From Rhodospirillaceae bacterium (lineage in GTDB: Bacteria; Pseudomonadota; Alphaproteobacteria; Rhodospirillales; 2-02-FULL-58-16), in the NCBI GenBank assembly GCA_013349695.1, contig DUZD01000173.1:1-8152 (forward strand): a stretch of DNA of 8,152 nucleotides, in the 5' to 3' direction. Below, piece by piece: positions 1 to 6,493 of the stretch; the first letter of the stretch is position 1, and every line of letters starts with the position of its first letter. The notes under the pieces were generated by a model. That model ran no database searches and was not told the origin of the DNA. It worked only from the letters and a program-made list of their open reading frames with translations. A program made the translations under genes and the position numbers.

Positions 1-1709
1 ACGCCGATACCGAGGTCATCGTCCACGGTTACGAGGAATGGGGCGCGCAAGGGCTGACCGGGCGGCTGGACGGGATGTTCGCCTTGGCGATTTGGGACGC
101 TGGGCGCAATCTCCTGACGCTGGCCCGCGACCGGATCGGCATCAAGCCGGTCTATTTCACGCAAATCCCCGGCTCTTTCCTTTTTGCTTCCGAGATCAAG
201 GCCCTGCTTACCGACCGGCGGGTGTGCCGCGACGTGGAGACGGCGGCGCTCAATCATTACTTGAGTTTCCTGGTGGCGCCGGCGCCGCTAACCATGTTCA
301 AGGATATTTTCAAGCTGCCGGCCGGCCACCTGCTCGAGGTCGACTCGAATGGCCGCATGTCGGCGCGGCGTTATTGGGACGCGGTTCCCGGCCGCGGCAT
401 CGAAGCGGCGGAGGTGGCGGATCTCAACGACGCCAAGCGAGAGCGTTTTTACACGGACGGCATCCGCAAACGCCTGGAGGCGGCAATCGGCAAACGCATG
501 ATGGCAGATGTGCCTTTCGGCGTCTTCCTGTCCGGCGGCATCGATTCGTCCGCCAATGTCGCCTTGATGAGCCGGCTGATGGATCGCCCCGTCGAAACCT
601 TTACCGTCGGCTTTAAAGATCATCCCCACCTGAACGAACTGGAATACGCCAGACGGGTGGCCGGGGAATTCAAGACCCATCACCACGAAGTCCTCATCGA
701 CGAGGGCGACATGACGGGGTATCTCGACGACCTGGTGCATCACCAGGACGAGCCCATAGCCGATTGGGTTTGCATACCGCTTTATTTCGTCTCCAAGCTG
801 GCCAAGGAGTCCGGGGTCACCGTGGTCCAGGTTGGCGAGGGATCGGACGAGCAGTTCTGTGGTTATTCCAGCTACATGACCTTTTTGCGTCTGTACCGGA
901 CCTTCTGGCGGCCTTACCTGCGTTTCGCCCCCGGCCCTCTGCGCCAAGCCGCCGCCGCCGCCGCCGAAGGGCTGGCGCGGTGGCTTCCGGCATTCGAGCG
1001 TTATGCCGAGGTTCTTGGCCGCGCGGCCAGGAATCAGGAGTTGTTTTGGAGCGGCGCGAACGCTTTTTGGAACGTCCACAAGAAACGCCTCATGAGCAAG
1101 AAGATCCAGGGTGGGGAATGGCCGGTGCTGGCGGATGCCGGCCTGGACATCGCCGGCGCCGCCGCCGCCGACAGCGCCGCCGTCATCAATTCCTTCATGG
1201 CCCCGTTCGACCGCCGCCATCCCGGACGCGACGATCTCACCCGCATGATCCACGCCGAATTCAGGTTGCGCCTGCCGGAGCTCCTGCTCATGCGGGTGGA
1301 TAAGATCGCCATGTCCGCTTCCGTCGAAGGCCGTGTGCCCTTTCTCGATCACAACCTGGTCGAGTTCACCATGGACATTCCCGGGAACTGGAAGGTCAAG
1401 GGCGGCACCAGCAAGTATCTGCTCAAGAAAGCACTCGAAGGATTGCTGCCGGCCGACATCATCGACCGCCCGAAAATGGGATTCGGCGCGCCGATGGCGG
1501 ATTGGCTGAGGGGACCGTTCGGGCATCAGGCGGAATCCACGGTTCTCAAGTCGGATCTTTTGCGGCGCGATATCTTCGACCGTCGGTATATCGCCGCCCT
1601 GTTCCGCGACCACAGGCAAGGCCGGCGGGATCATGCGCTGCATCTGTGGACCCTGTTCAACCTTGCCGCCTGGCACGACCACTGGATCGCCGGCGCTTCC
1701 GTCGGCTAG
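1..1709 (+). CDS. asnB: Asparagine synthase (glutamine-hydrolysing) family amidotransferase, 5'-truncated by window edge
   Basis: The frame is open from the first complete codon (base 3) to TAG at 1707-1709, giving 568 visible residues. Translation begins inside the N-terminal class II glutaminase domain (DTEVIVHGYEEWG, then RLDGMFALAIWD, then RDRIGIKPVYF); roughly the first 90-100 residues, with the start and the catalytic Cys2, lie outside the window. The C-terminal ATP-dependent synthetase domain carries the PP-loop SGGIDSS (bases 531-551), GEGSDEQFCGY (834-866) and RVPFLDHNLVEF, and ends in the usual LWTLFNLAAWH block. Family members use glutamine-derived ammonia to amidate a carboxylate activated as an acyl-AMP. 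Homologues in polysaccharide loci are often annotated as asparagine synthase although some probably amidate sugar acids or other cell-envelope precursors. The neighbouring glycosyltransferases, 11 bases downstream, favour such a role here, but this is inference. The ATG at base 75 is internal to the domain and is not the start. Alanine-rich runs (near 950-965 and 1155-1175) are low-complexity GCC repeats. The family call is firm; the substrate is not. Confidence 0.95.
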   Translation, partial: ADTEVIVHGYEEWGAQGLTGRLDGMFALAIWDAGRNLLTLARDRIGIKPVYFTQIPGSFLFASEIKALLTDRRVCRDVETAALNHYLSFLVAPAPLTMFKDIFKLPAGHLLEVDSNGRMSARRYWDAVPGRGIEAAEVADLNDAKRERFYTDGIRKRLEAAIGKRMMADVPFGVFLSGGIDSSANVALMSRLMDRPVETFTVGFKDHPHLNELEYARRVAGEFKTHHHEVLIDEGDMTGYLDDLVHHQDEPIADWVCIPLYFVSKLAKESGVTVVQVGEGSDEQFCGYSSYMTFLRLYRTFWRPYLRFAPGPLRQAAAAAAEGLARWLPAFERYAEVLGRAARNQELFWSGANAFWNVHKKRLMSKKIQGGEWPVLADAGLDIAGAAAADSAAVINSFMAPFDRRHPGRDDLTRMIHAEFRLRLPELLLMRVDKIAMSASVEGRVPFLDHNLVEFTMDIPGNWKVKGGTSKYLLKKALEGLLPADIIDRPKMGFGAPMADWLRGPFGHQAESTVLKSDLLRRDIFDRRYIAALFRDHRQGRRDHALHLWTLFNLAAWHDHWIAGASVG

Positions 1710-1720
1710 GGTGTTCCTTG

Positions 1721-4558
1721 ATGACAGGCCGCAGCTACCTCCTCACCCAGTACCCGTTGACCACGGACTATATGGACCGGTTCAGGGATAAGGTCGGCGA
1801 TCGGCCGGTGCACATCGTTGTCTCCAACATCTCGGCGGAAAGCTATTTCGATATCTTCAAGTATTTCCTGTCGTTGCAAGCGGAGACCATTTATTTGCCG
1901 GTGGTCGACGAGACTAGCCGGGTTCTCCTGCCGCTGTTGAAGATTCTCAGCCTGATTTCCAACCCTTCGCGAGGTGTCGTGGTGGAGCCCGATTTCTCGA
2001 CCCGGGAATTCGGGCGGCTGGAAAGCATTGGCGGCGCCCTGCTCATGTTCGGAGGCCTCATTGGCGGCGCTATCACCCTTTTGGTGGATTGGTTTCGGTT
2101 GGGCCGGCTGCTGAAAGTCGCGCGTACCGCCGTCATCGACAACGCCGTCAAGCGCGTTCTTTACCTGAAGACGAACCTCTGGCTCGGCGTGCAAGCGGGC
2201 GGTTCCATCGCCCATACGGCTGGCGTCATCGGCGGCTTGCTAAGCAGGAACTATGGCGTCGATTTCGCCTCGGCCGAAATACCGGTAGCGCTGCCCAAAA
2301 GCGAAGCCCTGACGATTCTTCCGGTGAAGCCGCCACCTCGCTACGTGGTGCCGCGCGAAATCAACCATTATCGCCATAACGCGATTTTCAGTAAAAAAAT
2401 CTTTGGTTTGCACTCCGAGAGCTATGGCTTCATCTACCAGCGCCTATCGCAAGGCAACTTCACCGGGGTGATTCTATCGCGCCGCTGGAAGCTACCGCTG
2501 GTCATGGAATACAACGGCTCGGAAGCGTGGCTTGCCCACAACTGGGGCCGGCCGTTGACCTTTGAGAAACTGGCGATAAAGGCGGAAGAGGCCAGTCTCC
2601 GTCACGCTCATTTGGTCGTCACCGTTTCGGATGTTCTGCGTAACGAACTGATTGCCGGTGGCATCGATGCGGAGCGCATCCTCGCTTATCCCAACGGCGT
2701 CGATCCGACCATCTTCGACCCCGATCGGTTCTCGCCGGATGACATCGCCATGGCCCGTCAACGTTTTAATATTCCAGCCGATGCCGTGGTCGCCACCTTC
2801 GTTGGCACCTTTGGCCATTGGCACGGTGCGGAAATCCTTGCCCAAACCCTGCGCCAGCTGGCCAAGACCGATGTGGAATGGCTGGCCGAGAGCAAATTGC
2901 ACGTACTTTTCATCGGCGACGGCATCAAACGGCCGGACGTCGAAAAAATTTTGGCGGCACCTGAACTTCATTCCTTTTTCACTATTGCCGGCCTGATCGC
3001 CCAGGAAGAGACACCTCTTTTCATGGCGGCTTCCGACATCTTGCTGTCGCCGCACATTCCCAACCCGGACGGCTCGGCATTTTTCGGCTCGCCGACCAAG
3101 CTGTTCGAATACCTGTCCACCGGGCGTCCGGTGATCGCCAGCGACTTATACCAGATCGGCGAGGTGCTCAAGGGATGCCCATCCGTCGATGACCTTGCCA
3201 CGGCGGCGGAGCAACCGGACGAAGAGCAGTGCGGCGTTCTGGTGTCGCCCGAGGACACGGATGAGCTGTCGGCGGCCTTGCGGTTTCTGGTGGACAGCCC
3301 GGCATGGCGGCGGGCCGCCGGCGCCAAGGCTCGCCAGCGGGCCTTGGCGCGTTACACCTGGGGCCATCATGTGGGGGCCATTCTCGGGCGGTTGCAAACG
3401 GTCCTGGCGAAGGACGCCGTCCTCTATCCTGTTCCGCCCAGCCACCGTCCTATCCGTATCCTGGTCAACGGGCTGCATTCCAAGAGCGGCGGCGGCGTCA
3501 CCTATTTGCAAAACATGTTGCCTCTTCTGGCCGCCGATTCCGCTGTCGAGCTCCACCTTTGCATCCACGAGGATCAGCGGGGCATCTTGCCCAAGGATCT
3601 CGACAACGTTTCAGTCCACTGCCTTTCCTTCAAATCGGGTTTCTGGCGGCTGGCGTTTTGGGAACAGTATGAGTTGCCCAGGCTGGCGCGGCGCATCAAC
3701 GCCGACGTGACTTTTTCGCCAGCCAATTACGGACCGCTGCGAGCTCCCAATCCAGTCATCCTCTTAAGAAACGCGCTCAGTGTCGGTTTTGTCGAACGCC
3801 GGCCGGCCAAGATCGCCTATTGGATGGGAGTATATTTTGGCACGGCCCTTTCCCTGCTCGTCTGCCGGCGGGCCATTTCCGTTTCCAACTACGCCCGGCG
3901 TTCGGCCGGCGGCGGGTTGTTGCGGCTTGTCGGAGAGCGCATCAGCATCATTCCGCACGGCGTCGCCAAGATTTTTTCGCCGGCCAATATCGAGCGGCAA
4001 GACTTCCTGCTTGCCGTTTCCGACATCTACGTTCAAAAAAACCTGAGAAACCTGCTTTATGCATTGGTCAAGCTGCGCGCCGTCCGCCCGGGCATCAAAC
4101 TTAAAATCGCCGGCCGGCCCATCGACAAAGGTTATTTCGACTCCTTGCGGAAGATCGTCAAACGGCAAGGGCTGCATGAACATGTCGAATTTATGGGCCA
4201 GGTTTCGCCGGACGAGCTGGCGGGCCTTTACCGCCGTTGCGCCGTCTTCGTCTTTCCCTCCAGCGTCGAGACCTTCGGCAACCCCCTGGTCGAAGCCATG
4301 GCCTCGGGAGCGCCGATTGCTTCTTCCAATAGCGCGGCGATGCCGGAAGTGGTCGGCGACGCGGCGCTGTTTTTCGATCCGGCGGACGTCGGCGGCATGG
4401 CGGCGACATTGGATCGGCTGTTGGAGGACGCGGAGTTGCGCCGCGAACTGGGGGTGCGGGCGCTGGCCAATTCCGGCAACTTCTCATGGCCAAAGACCGC
4501 CGCCCGGACGTTGGACGTTCTCAAAGAGGCCGCCCAAAGGCCATCGCCTGGGCGATGA
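1721..4558 (+). CDS. Tandem GT4-GT4 glycosyltransferase fusion with an extra N-terminal region
   Basis: This is a 945-residue cytosolic or membrane-associated protein. The frame is open further upstream, but ATG 1721 is chosen because it follows the asnB stop by 11 bases, has an AGGG about 9 bases before it, and the upstream extension only shadows asnB. Residues 1-140 are unrecognised: an alpha/beta-looking stretch, then a hydrophobic segment at about 103-123 that may touch or cross the membrane. Residues about 144-560 form the first GT-B enzyme: a GGSIAHTAGVIGGL loop (160-173), TVSDVLRNEL (301-310), YPNGVDP (323-329), FVGTFGHWHGAE (360-371), LFIGDG (396-401), and SPTKLFEYLSTGRPVIASD (457-475). 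It lacks the first Glu of the EX7E motif (Phe455 there), as do some GT4 subfamilies. Residues about 577-940 form a second, complete GT4 enzyme: SGGGVTYLQNML (589-600), VSNYAR, IIPHGV (743-748), and an intact EX7E pair Glu850/Glu858 in SSVETFGNPLVEAM. GT4 enzymes transfer sugars from nucleotide donors with retention. Two modules suggest two successive sugar additions to one lipid-linked or LPS acceptor. Donors and acceptor are unknown. Confidence 0.93.
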   Translation: MTGRSYLLTQYPLTTDYMDRFRDKVGDRPVHIVVSNISAESYFDIFKYFLSLQAETIYLPVVDETSRVLLPLLKILSLISNPSRGVVVEPDFSTREFGRLESIGGALLMFGGLIGGAITLLVDWFRLGRLLKVARTAVIDNAVKRVLYLKTNLWLGVQAGGSIAHTAGVIGGLLSRNYGVDFASAEIPVALPKSEALTILPVKPPPRYVVPREINHYRHNAIFSKKIFGLHSESYGFIYQRLSQGNFTGVILSRRWKLPLVMEYNGSEAWLAHNWGRPLTFEKLAIKAEEASLRHAHLVVTVSDVLRNELIAGGIDAERILAYPNGVDPTIFDPDRFSPDDIAMARQRFNIPADAVVATFVGTFGHWHGAEILAQTLRQLAKTDVEWLAESKLHVLFIGDGIKRPDVEKILAAPELHSFFTIAGLIAQEETPLFMAASDILLSPHIPNPDGSAFFGSPTKLFEYLSTGRPVIASDLYQIGEVLKGCPSVDDLATAAEQPDEEQCGVLVSPEDTDELSAALRFLVDSPAWRRAAGAKARQRALARYTWGHHVGAILGRLQTVLAKDAVLYPVPPSHRPIRILVNGLHSKSGGGVTYLQNMLPLLAADSAVELHLCIHEDQRGILPKDLDNVSVHCLSFKSGFWRLAFWEQYELPRLARRINADVTFSPANYGPLRAPNPVILLRNALSVGFVERRPAKIAYWMGVYFGTALSLLVCRRAISVSNYARRSAGGGLLRLVGERISIIPHGVAKIFSPANIERQDFLLAVSDIYVQKNLRNLLYALVKLRAVRPGIKLKIAGRPIDKGYFDSLRKIVKRQGLHEHVEFMGQVSPDELAGLYRRCAVFVFPSSVETFGNPLVEAMASGAPIASSNSAAMPEVVGDAALFFDPADVGGMAATLDRLLEDAELRRELGVRALANSGNFSWPKTAARTLDVLKEAAQRPSPGR

Positions 4559-4607
4559 AAAGCGCCGGCGGCGACCAATCTTGACATGTTCCAGCTTTCC
4601 AATAAAC

Positions 4608-4613
4608 GGAGGT
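4608..4613 (+). promoter_or_regulatory. Strong ribosome binding site of the OsmC gene
   Basis: GGAGGT lies 8 bases before ATG 4622 and is close to the anti-Shine-Dalgarno consensus. It decides the start: the in-frame ATG at 4586 lies upstream of this site, has no such motif of its own, and would add 12 residues that do not belong to the OsmC fold. A strong site of its own suggests that this gene is translated independently of the large gene before it. Confidence 0.8.
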
Positions 4614-4621
4614 GCGTCACC

Positions 4622-5044
4622 ATGAAAGCGCGAATCAAATGGGTCGAGGAGCGGACTTTTTTGGGTGAATCGGCAAGCGGCCATTCCGTTGTCATGGACG
4701 GCGATCCCGCTGCCGGTGGCCGCGGGCTCGCCGTCCGGCCGATGGAAATGCTGCTTTTGGGCTTGGGCGGCTGCACCGCTTTCGACGTCGTTCATATCCT
4801 CGGTAAATCGCGCCAGCCGATTAAGGATTGCGTCGTCGAGGTGGAGGCGGAACGGGCCGAGACGGAACCGAGGGTGTTTCGCCGCGTCCACCTGCGATAT
4901 GTGGTCAGCGGCCGCAACCTGAGCCGCGCCAAGGTCGAGCGGGCTGTGCAACTGTCGGCGGAAAAATACTGCTCGGCCTCGATCATGTTCGCCAAGACGG
5001 CGGAAATCAGCCATGCCGTCGAGGTCGTCGATCTTGAAGCTTGA
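4622..5044 (+). CDS. OsmC/YhfA family thiol protein
   Basis: This 140-residue protein has the usual length for a small OsmC-family protein. A beta-rich N-terminus (residues 1-38) is followed by RPMEMLLLGLGGCTAFDVV (39-57), the long helix holding the first conserved cysteine, Cys51. The second cysteine, Cys117, lies in AEKYCSASIMF. Proteins of this fold (OsmC, Ohr, YhfA) use the cysteine pair to reduce organic hydroperoxides with a thiol partner; the GCTAFDVV form resembles the YhfA branch, whose physiological role is poorly defined, more than Ohr. It is a cytosolic protein without a signal peptide. It sits 63 bases after the glycosyltransferase fusion and before a terminator, so it is probably the last gene of that transcript, although it has no evident functional link to glycan assembly. 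The start at 4622 is fixed by GGAGGT at 4608-4613. Confidence 0.9.
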   Translation: MKARIKWVEERTFLGESASGHSVVMDGDPAAGGRGLAVRPMEMLLLGLGGCTAFDVVHILGKSRQPIKDCVVEVEAERAETEPRVFRRVHLRYVVSGRNLSRAKVERAVQLSAEKYCSASIMFAKTAEISHAVEVVDLEA

Positions 5045-5070
5045 AGGCCGGTAACGGCGGGGGAAGCGCG

Positions 5071-5095
5071 AAAGCCCGCGGCCGCGGGCTTTTTT
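5071..5095 (+). terminator. Intrinsic terminator after the OsmC gene
   Basis: A perfect GC-rich stem, with left arm AGCCCGC (5073-5079), loop GGCC (5080-5083) and right arm GCGGGCT (5084-5090), is followed by five T (5091-5095). Flanking AA/TT pairs extend the stem by two. It lies 26 bases after the OsmC stop and closes the + strand operon. Read from the other strand, the same stem is followed by only three T, so it would serve the convergent GT9 gene weakly if at all. Confidence 0.9.
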
Positions 5096-5236
5096 GTGGG
5101 CTGGAGGACCCGGAATGCCGCCGGAAACCCAGGCTGGCGACATCGCCGATTTCCAAGCCCCGATGGCGGCGGCCAAACGGGCGATCAAGGGTAAACGGAG
5201 CAATCCCGGCTGGGTTCGCGGCAAATCCTGTTATCG

Positions 5237-6493
5237 TCATTTCCCCGCCGCCTTATCGAATCCGGCGCTCTCGGTTTGCAAAATCGGACCGTAATGATTC
5301 TCAATGCGTCGCATGACATCGTCGACGGTGATCGCCGCCTGGCAAAAAGGCGTTTGGTGCCAGCAATCCAACTGTTTTCCATATTCGACGGTGATGCAGG
5401 GCGAACAAGCGGGGTGCTCGTAGAAAACAAGGTGATTGTCGCCGATGGGGCCATACAGCACCGGCGTCTCCGGCCCGAAAAACGCCACGACGCGGGCCTC
5501 GGCGGCGGCGGCCAAATGCACCGGGCCTGAATCGTTGGAGATGGTCAGGACACTGCCTCGGCACAACTCGATGAGACACTCCAGGGTCAAATCGCCGGCC
5601 AGATTGTGGGCTCGGCCGCCGGCCTCGACGACTCTTTCAACGACCGTCTCGACGTACGGCCGTTCGCCCCGAGAGCCTACGAACAAGGCGAAAAGATCAT
5701 ACTTCCCGCAGAGACGCGAGGTCAGATCAGCGAAACGGTCCGGCAGCCAGCGCCGCTCGAAGGCCAGCTCGCCTGAATTGACATTGACAATCAGATAACG
5801 GACGCCCTTTCCGCCGAAGGGCGCCAACACTTCCGCCGACTGGGCGGCCGCGTCGGCGGGGATTTTCAGTCTCGGCGCCGCCGCCGTCGCCGGCACCTCC
5901 ACCCCGAAAGGGGCCAGCAGGCCGATGAAGTTACGGGTGACATGCCAGTAAATATTAAAGGGAACACGGAAATTATGAATGGCGCCGCGGTAGACCCCGC
6001 GGGAATGATAGCCGACCCGCGCCGGCGCCCAGGAGGCGAACGTCACCACCGAGGAAGCCCGCGTGTAGAACTCCATGTCGATGAGGACGTCGAAGCCGCC
6101 GCGGTTGACGCGAAAAAGGCATGCCACAAAAGCCAAAACCGCGGTCACTACGTTTATCCCCAGATGCACGAAATGCACATGGTCGACATCAGGGATCATC
6201 TTGATAATGTCGTTGTTGCTTGATAGCGTCAGTAGATGGATCTCGGCCTTGGGAAAGGTTTTCCGCGCCGTCCGGAAAAACGGCGTCGCCAGAACCAAGC
6301 TGCCGATGCCAAAGAATTTAACCACCAGCACTTTTTTGACGTTCCGGGGATCAGGCAAGGCTTGATGACGAAGCAATAGCGCTGGAACGCTGAGAAATGC
6401 ACAGACGATGTTGCCGAGCATTTTTTCGATGCGTTGAAGCGACGCCAGCCTGACGCAACCCCGCAAGCGAGGTTTTTTCCATGGAATCGGCAC
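5237..6493 (-). CDS. Glycosyltransferase family 9 (ADP-heptose:LPS heptosyltransferase-like)
   Basis: 418 residues if started at the GTG at 6491-6493. The GT9 fold is seen as KKVLVVKFFGIGSLVLATP (53-71, first GT-B strand and glycine loop), YLIVNVNSGE with WLPDRFADL (233-257), LFVGSRGE, and the diagnostic SNDSGPVHLAAA (319-330) with FFGPETPVLYGP (338-349). A cysteine cluster near the end (Cys363, 366, 377, 384, pattern CSPC-x10-C-x6-C) recurs in GT9 relatives. Family members transfer heptose or other sugars from nucleotide donors to the LPS inner core at the inner face of the cytoplasmic membrane. Hydrophobic residues about 29-41 and 113-127 may help membrane association. The start is uncertain: GTG 6493 has AAGGG 6 bases before it and a possible promoter, and the stretch LQRIEKMLGN resembles the N-termini of relatives as I remember them. 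The alternative ATG at 6421 (residue 25) lacks a ribosome binding site. The gene is convergent with the OsmC operon and divergent from the radical SAM gene. The sugar is unknown. Confidence 0.92.
   Translation of the reverse strand: MPIPWKKPRLRGCVRLASLQRIEKMLGNIVCAFLSVPALLLRHQALPDPRNVKKVLVVKFFGIGSLVLATPFFRTARKTFPKAEIHLLTLSSNNDIIKMIPDVDHVHFVHLGINVVTAVLAFVACLFRVNRGGFDVLIDMEFYTRASSVVTFASWAPARVGYHSRGVYRGAIHNFRVPFNIYWHVTRNFIGLLAPFGVEVPATAAAPRLKIPADAAAQSAEVLAPFGGKGVRYLIVNVNSGELAFERRWLPDRFADLTSRLCGKYDLFALFVGSRGERPYVETVVERVVEAGGRAHNLAGDLTLECLIELCRGSVLTISNDSGPVHLAAAAEARVVAFFGPETPVLYGPIGDNHLVFYEHPACSPCITVEYGKQLDCWHQTPFCQAAITVDDVMRRIENHYGPILQTESAGFDKAAGK
6457..6478 (+). promoter_or_regulatory. Hairpin covering the radical SAM gene's ribosome binding site, followed by T6
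   Basis: The ribosome binding site of the radical SAM gene is GAGG (6469-6472), 8 bases before ATG 6481. It forms the right arm of a small hairpin: AACCCCG (6457-6463), loop CAAG (6464-6467), CGAGGTT (6468-6474), with one C-A mismatch (6461/6470). Six T (6473-6478) follow. In a + strand transcript this could hide the ribosome binding site, or act as a weak terminator for transcripts entering from the left. The pairing is seen directly; a regulatory role is inference, and the stem is short. Confidence 0.4.

Noticed and set aside
950..1175. GCC-rich triplet runs in asnB as a repeat element
   Set aside because: They are short alanine-coding runs in a GC-rich gene, in frame and within variable loops of the protein.
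288..1682. 464-codon open frame on the - strand across the asnB gene
   Set aside because: It is antisense to a clear AsnB protein; long antisense frames are common in GC-rich DNA, and its translation shows no recognisable domain.
4581..4608. TTGACA at 4581-4586 as the -35 box of a promoter for the OsmC gene
   Set aside because: No acceptable -10 box lies 16-18 bases downstream (TAAACG at best), and the start of transcription would fall inside the ribosome binding site.
4586..4621. Upstream ATG at 4586 as the start of the OsmC gene
   Set aside because: It precedes the strong GGAGGT site at 4608 and would add residues not seen in the fold; ATG 4622 is better placed.
5096..5236. RNA gene or regulatory site in the convergent gap after the terminator
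   Set aside because: Apart from the weak small frame starting at 5115, I see no stable fold, promoter or repeat in these bases.
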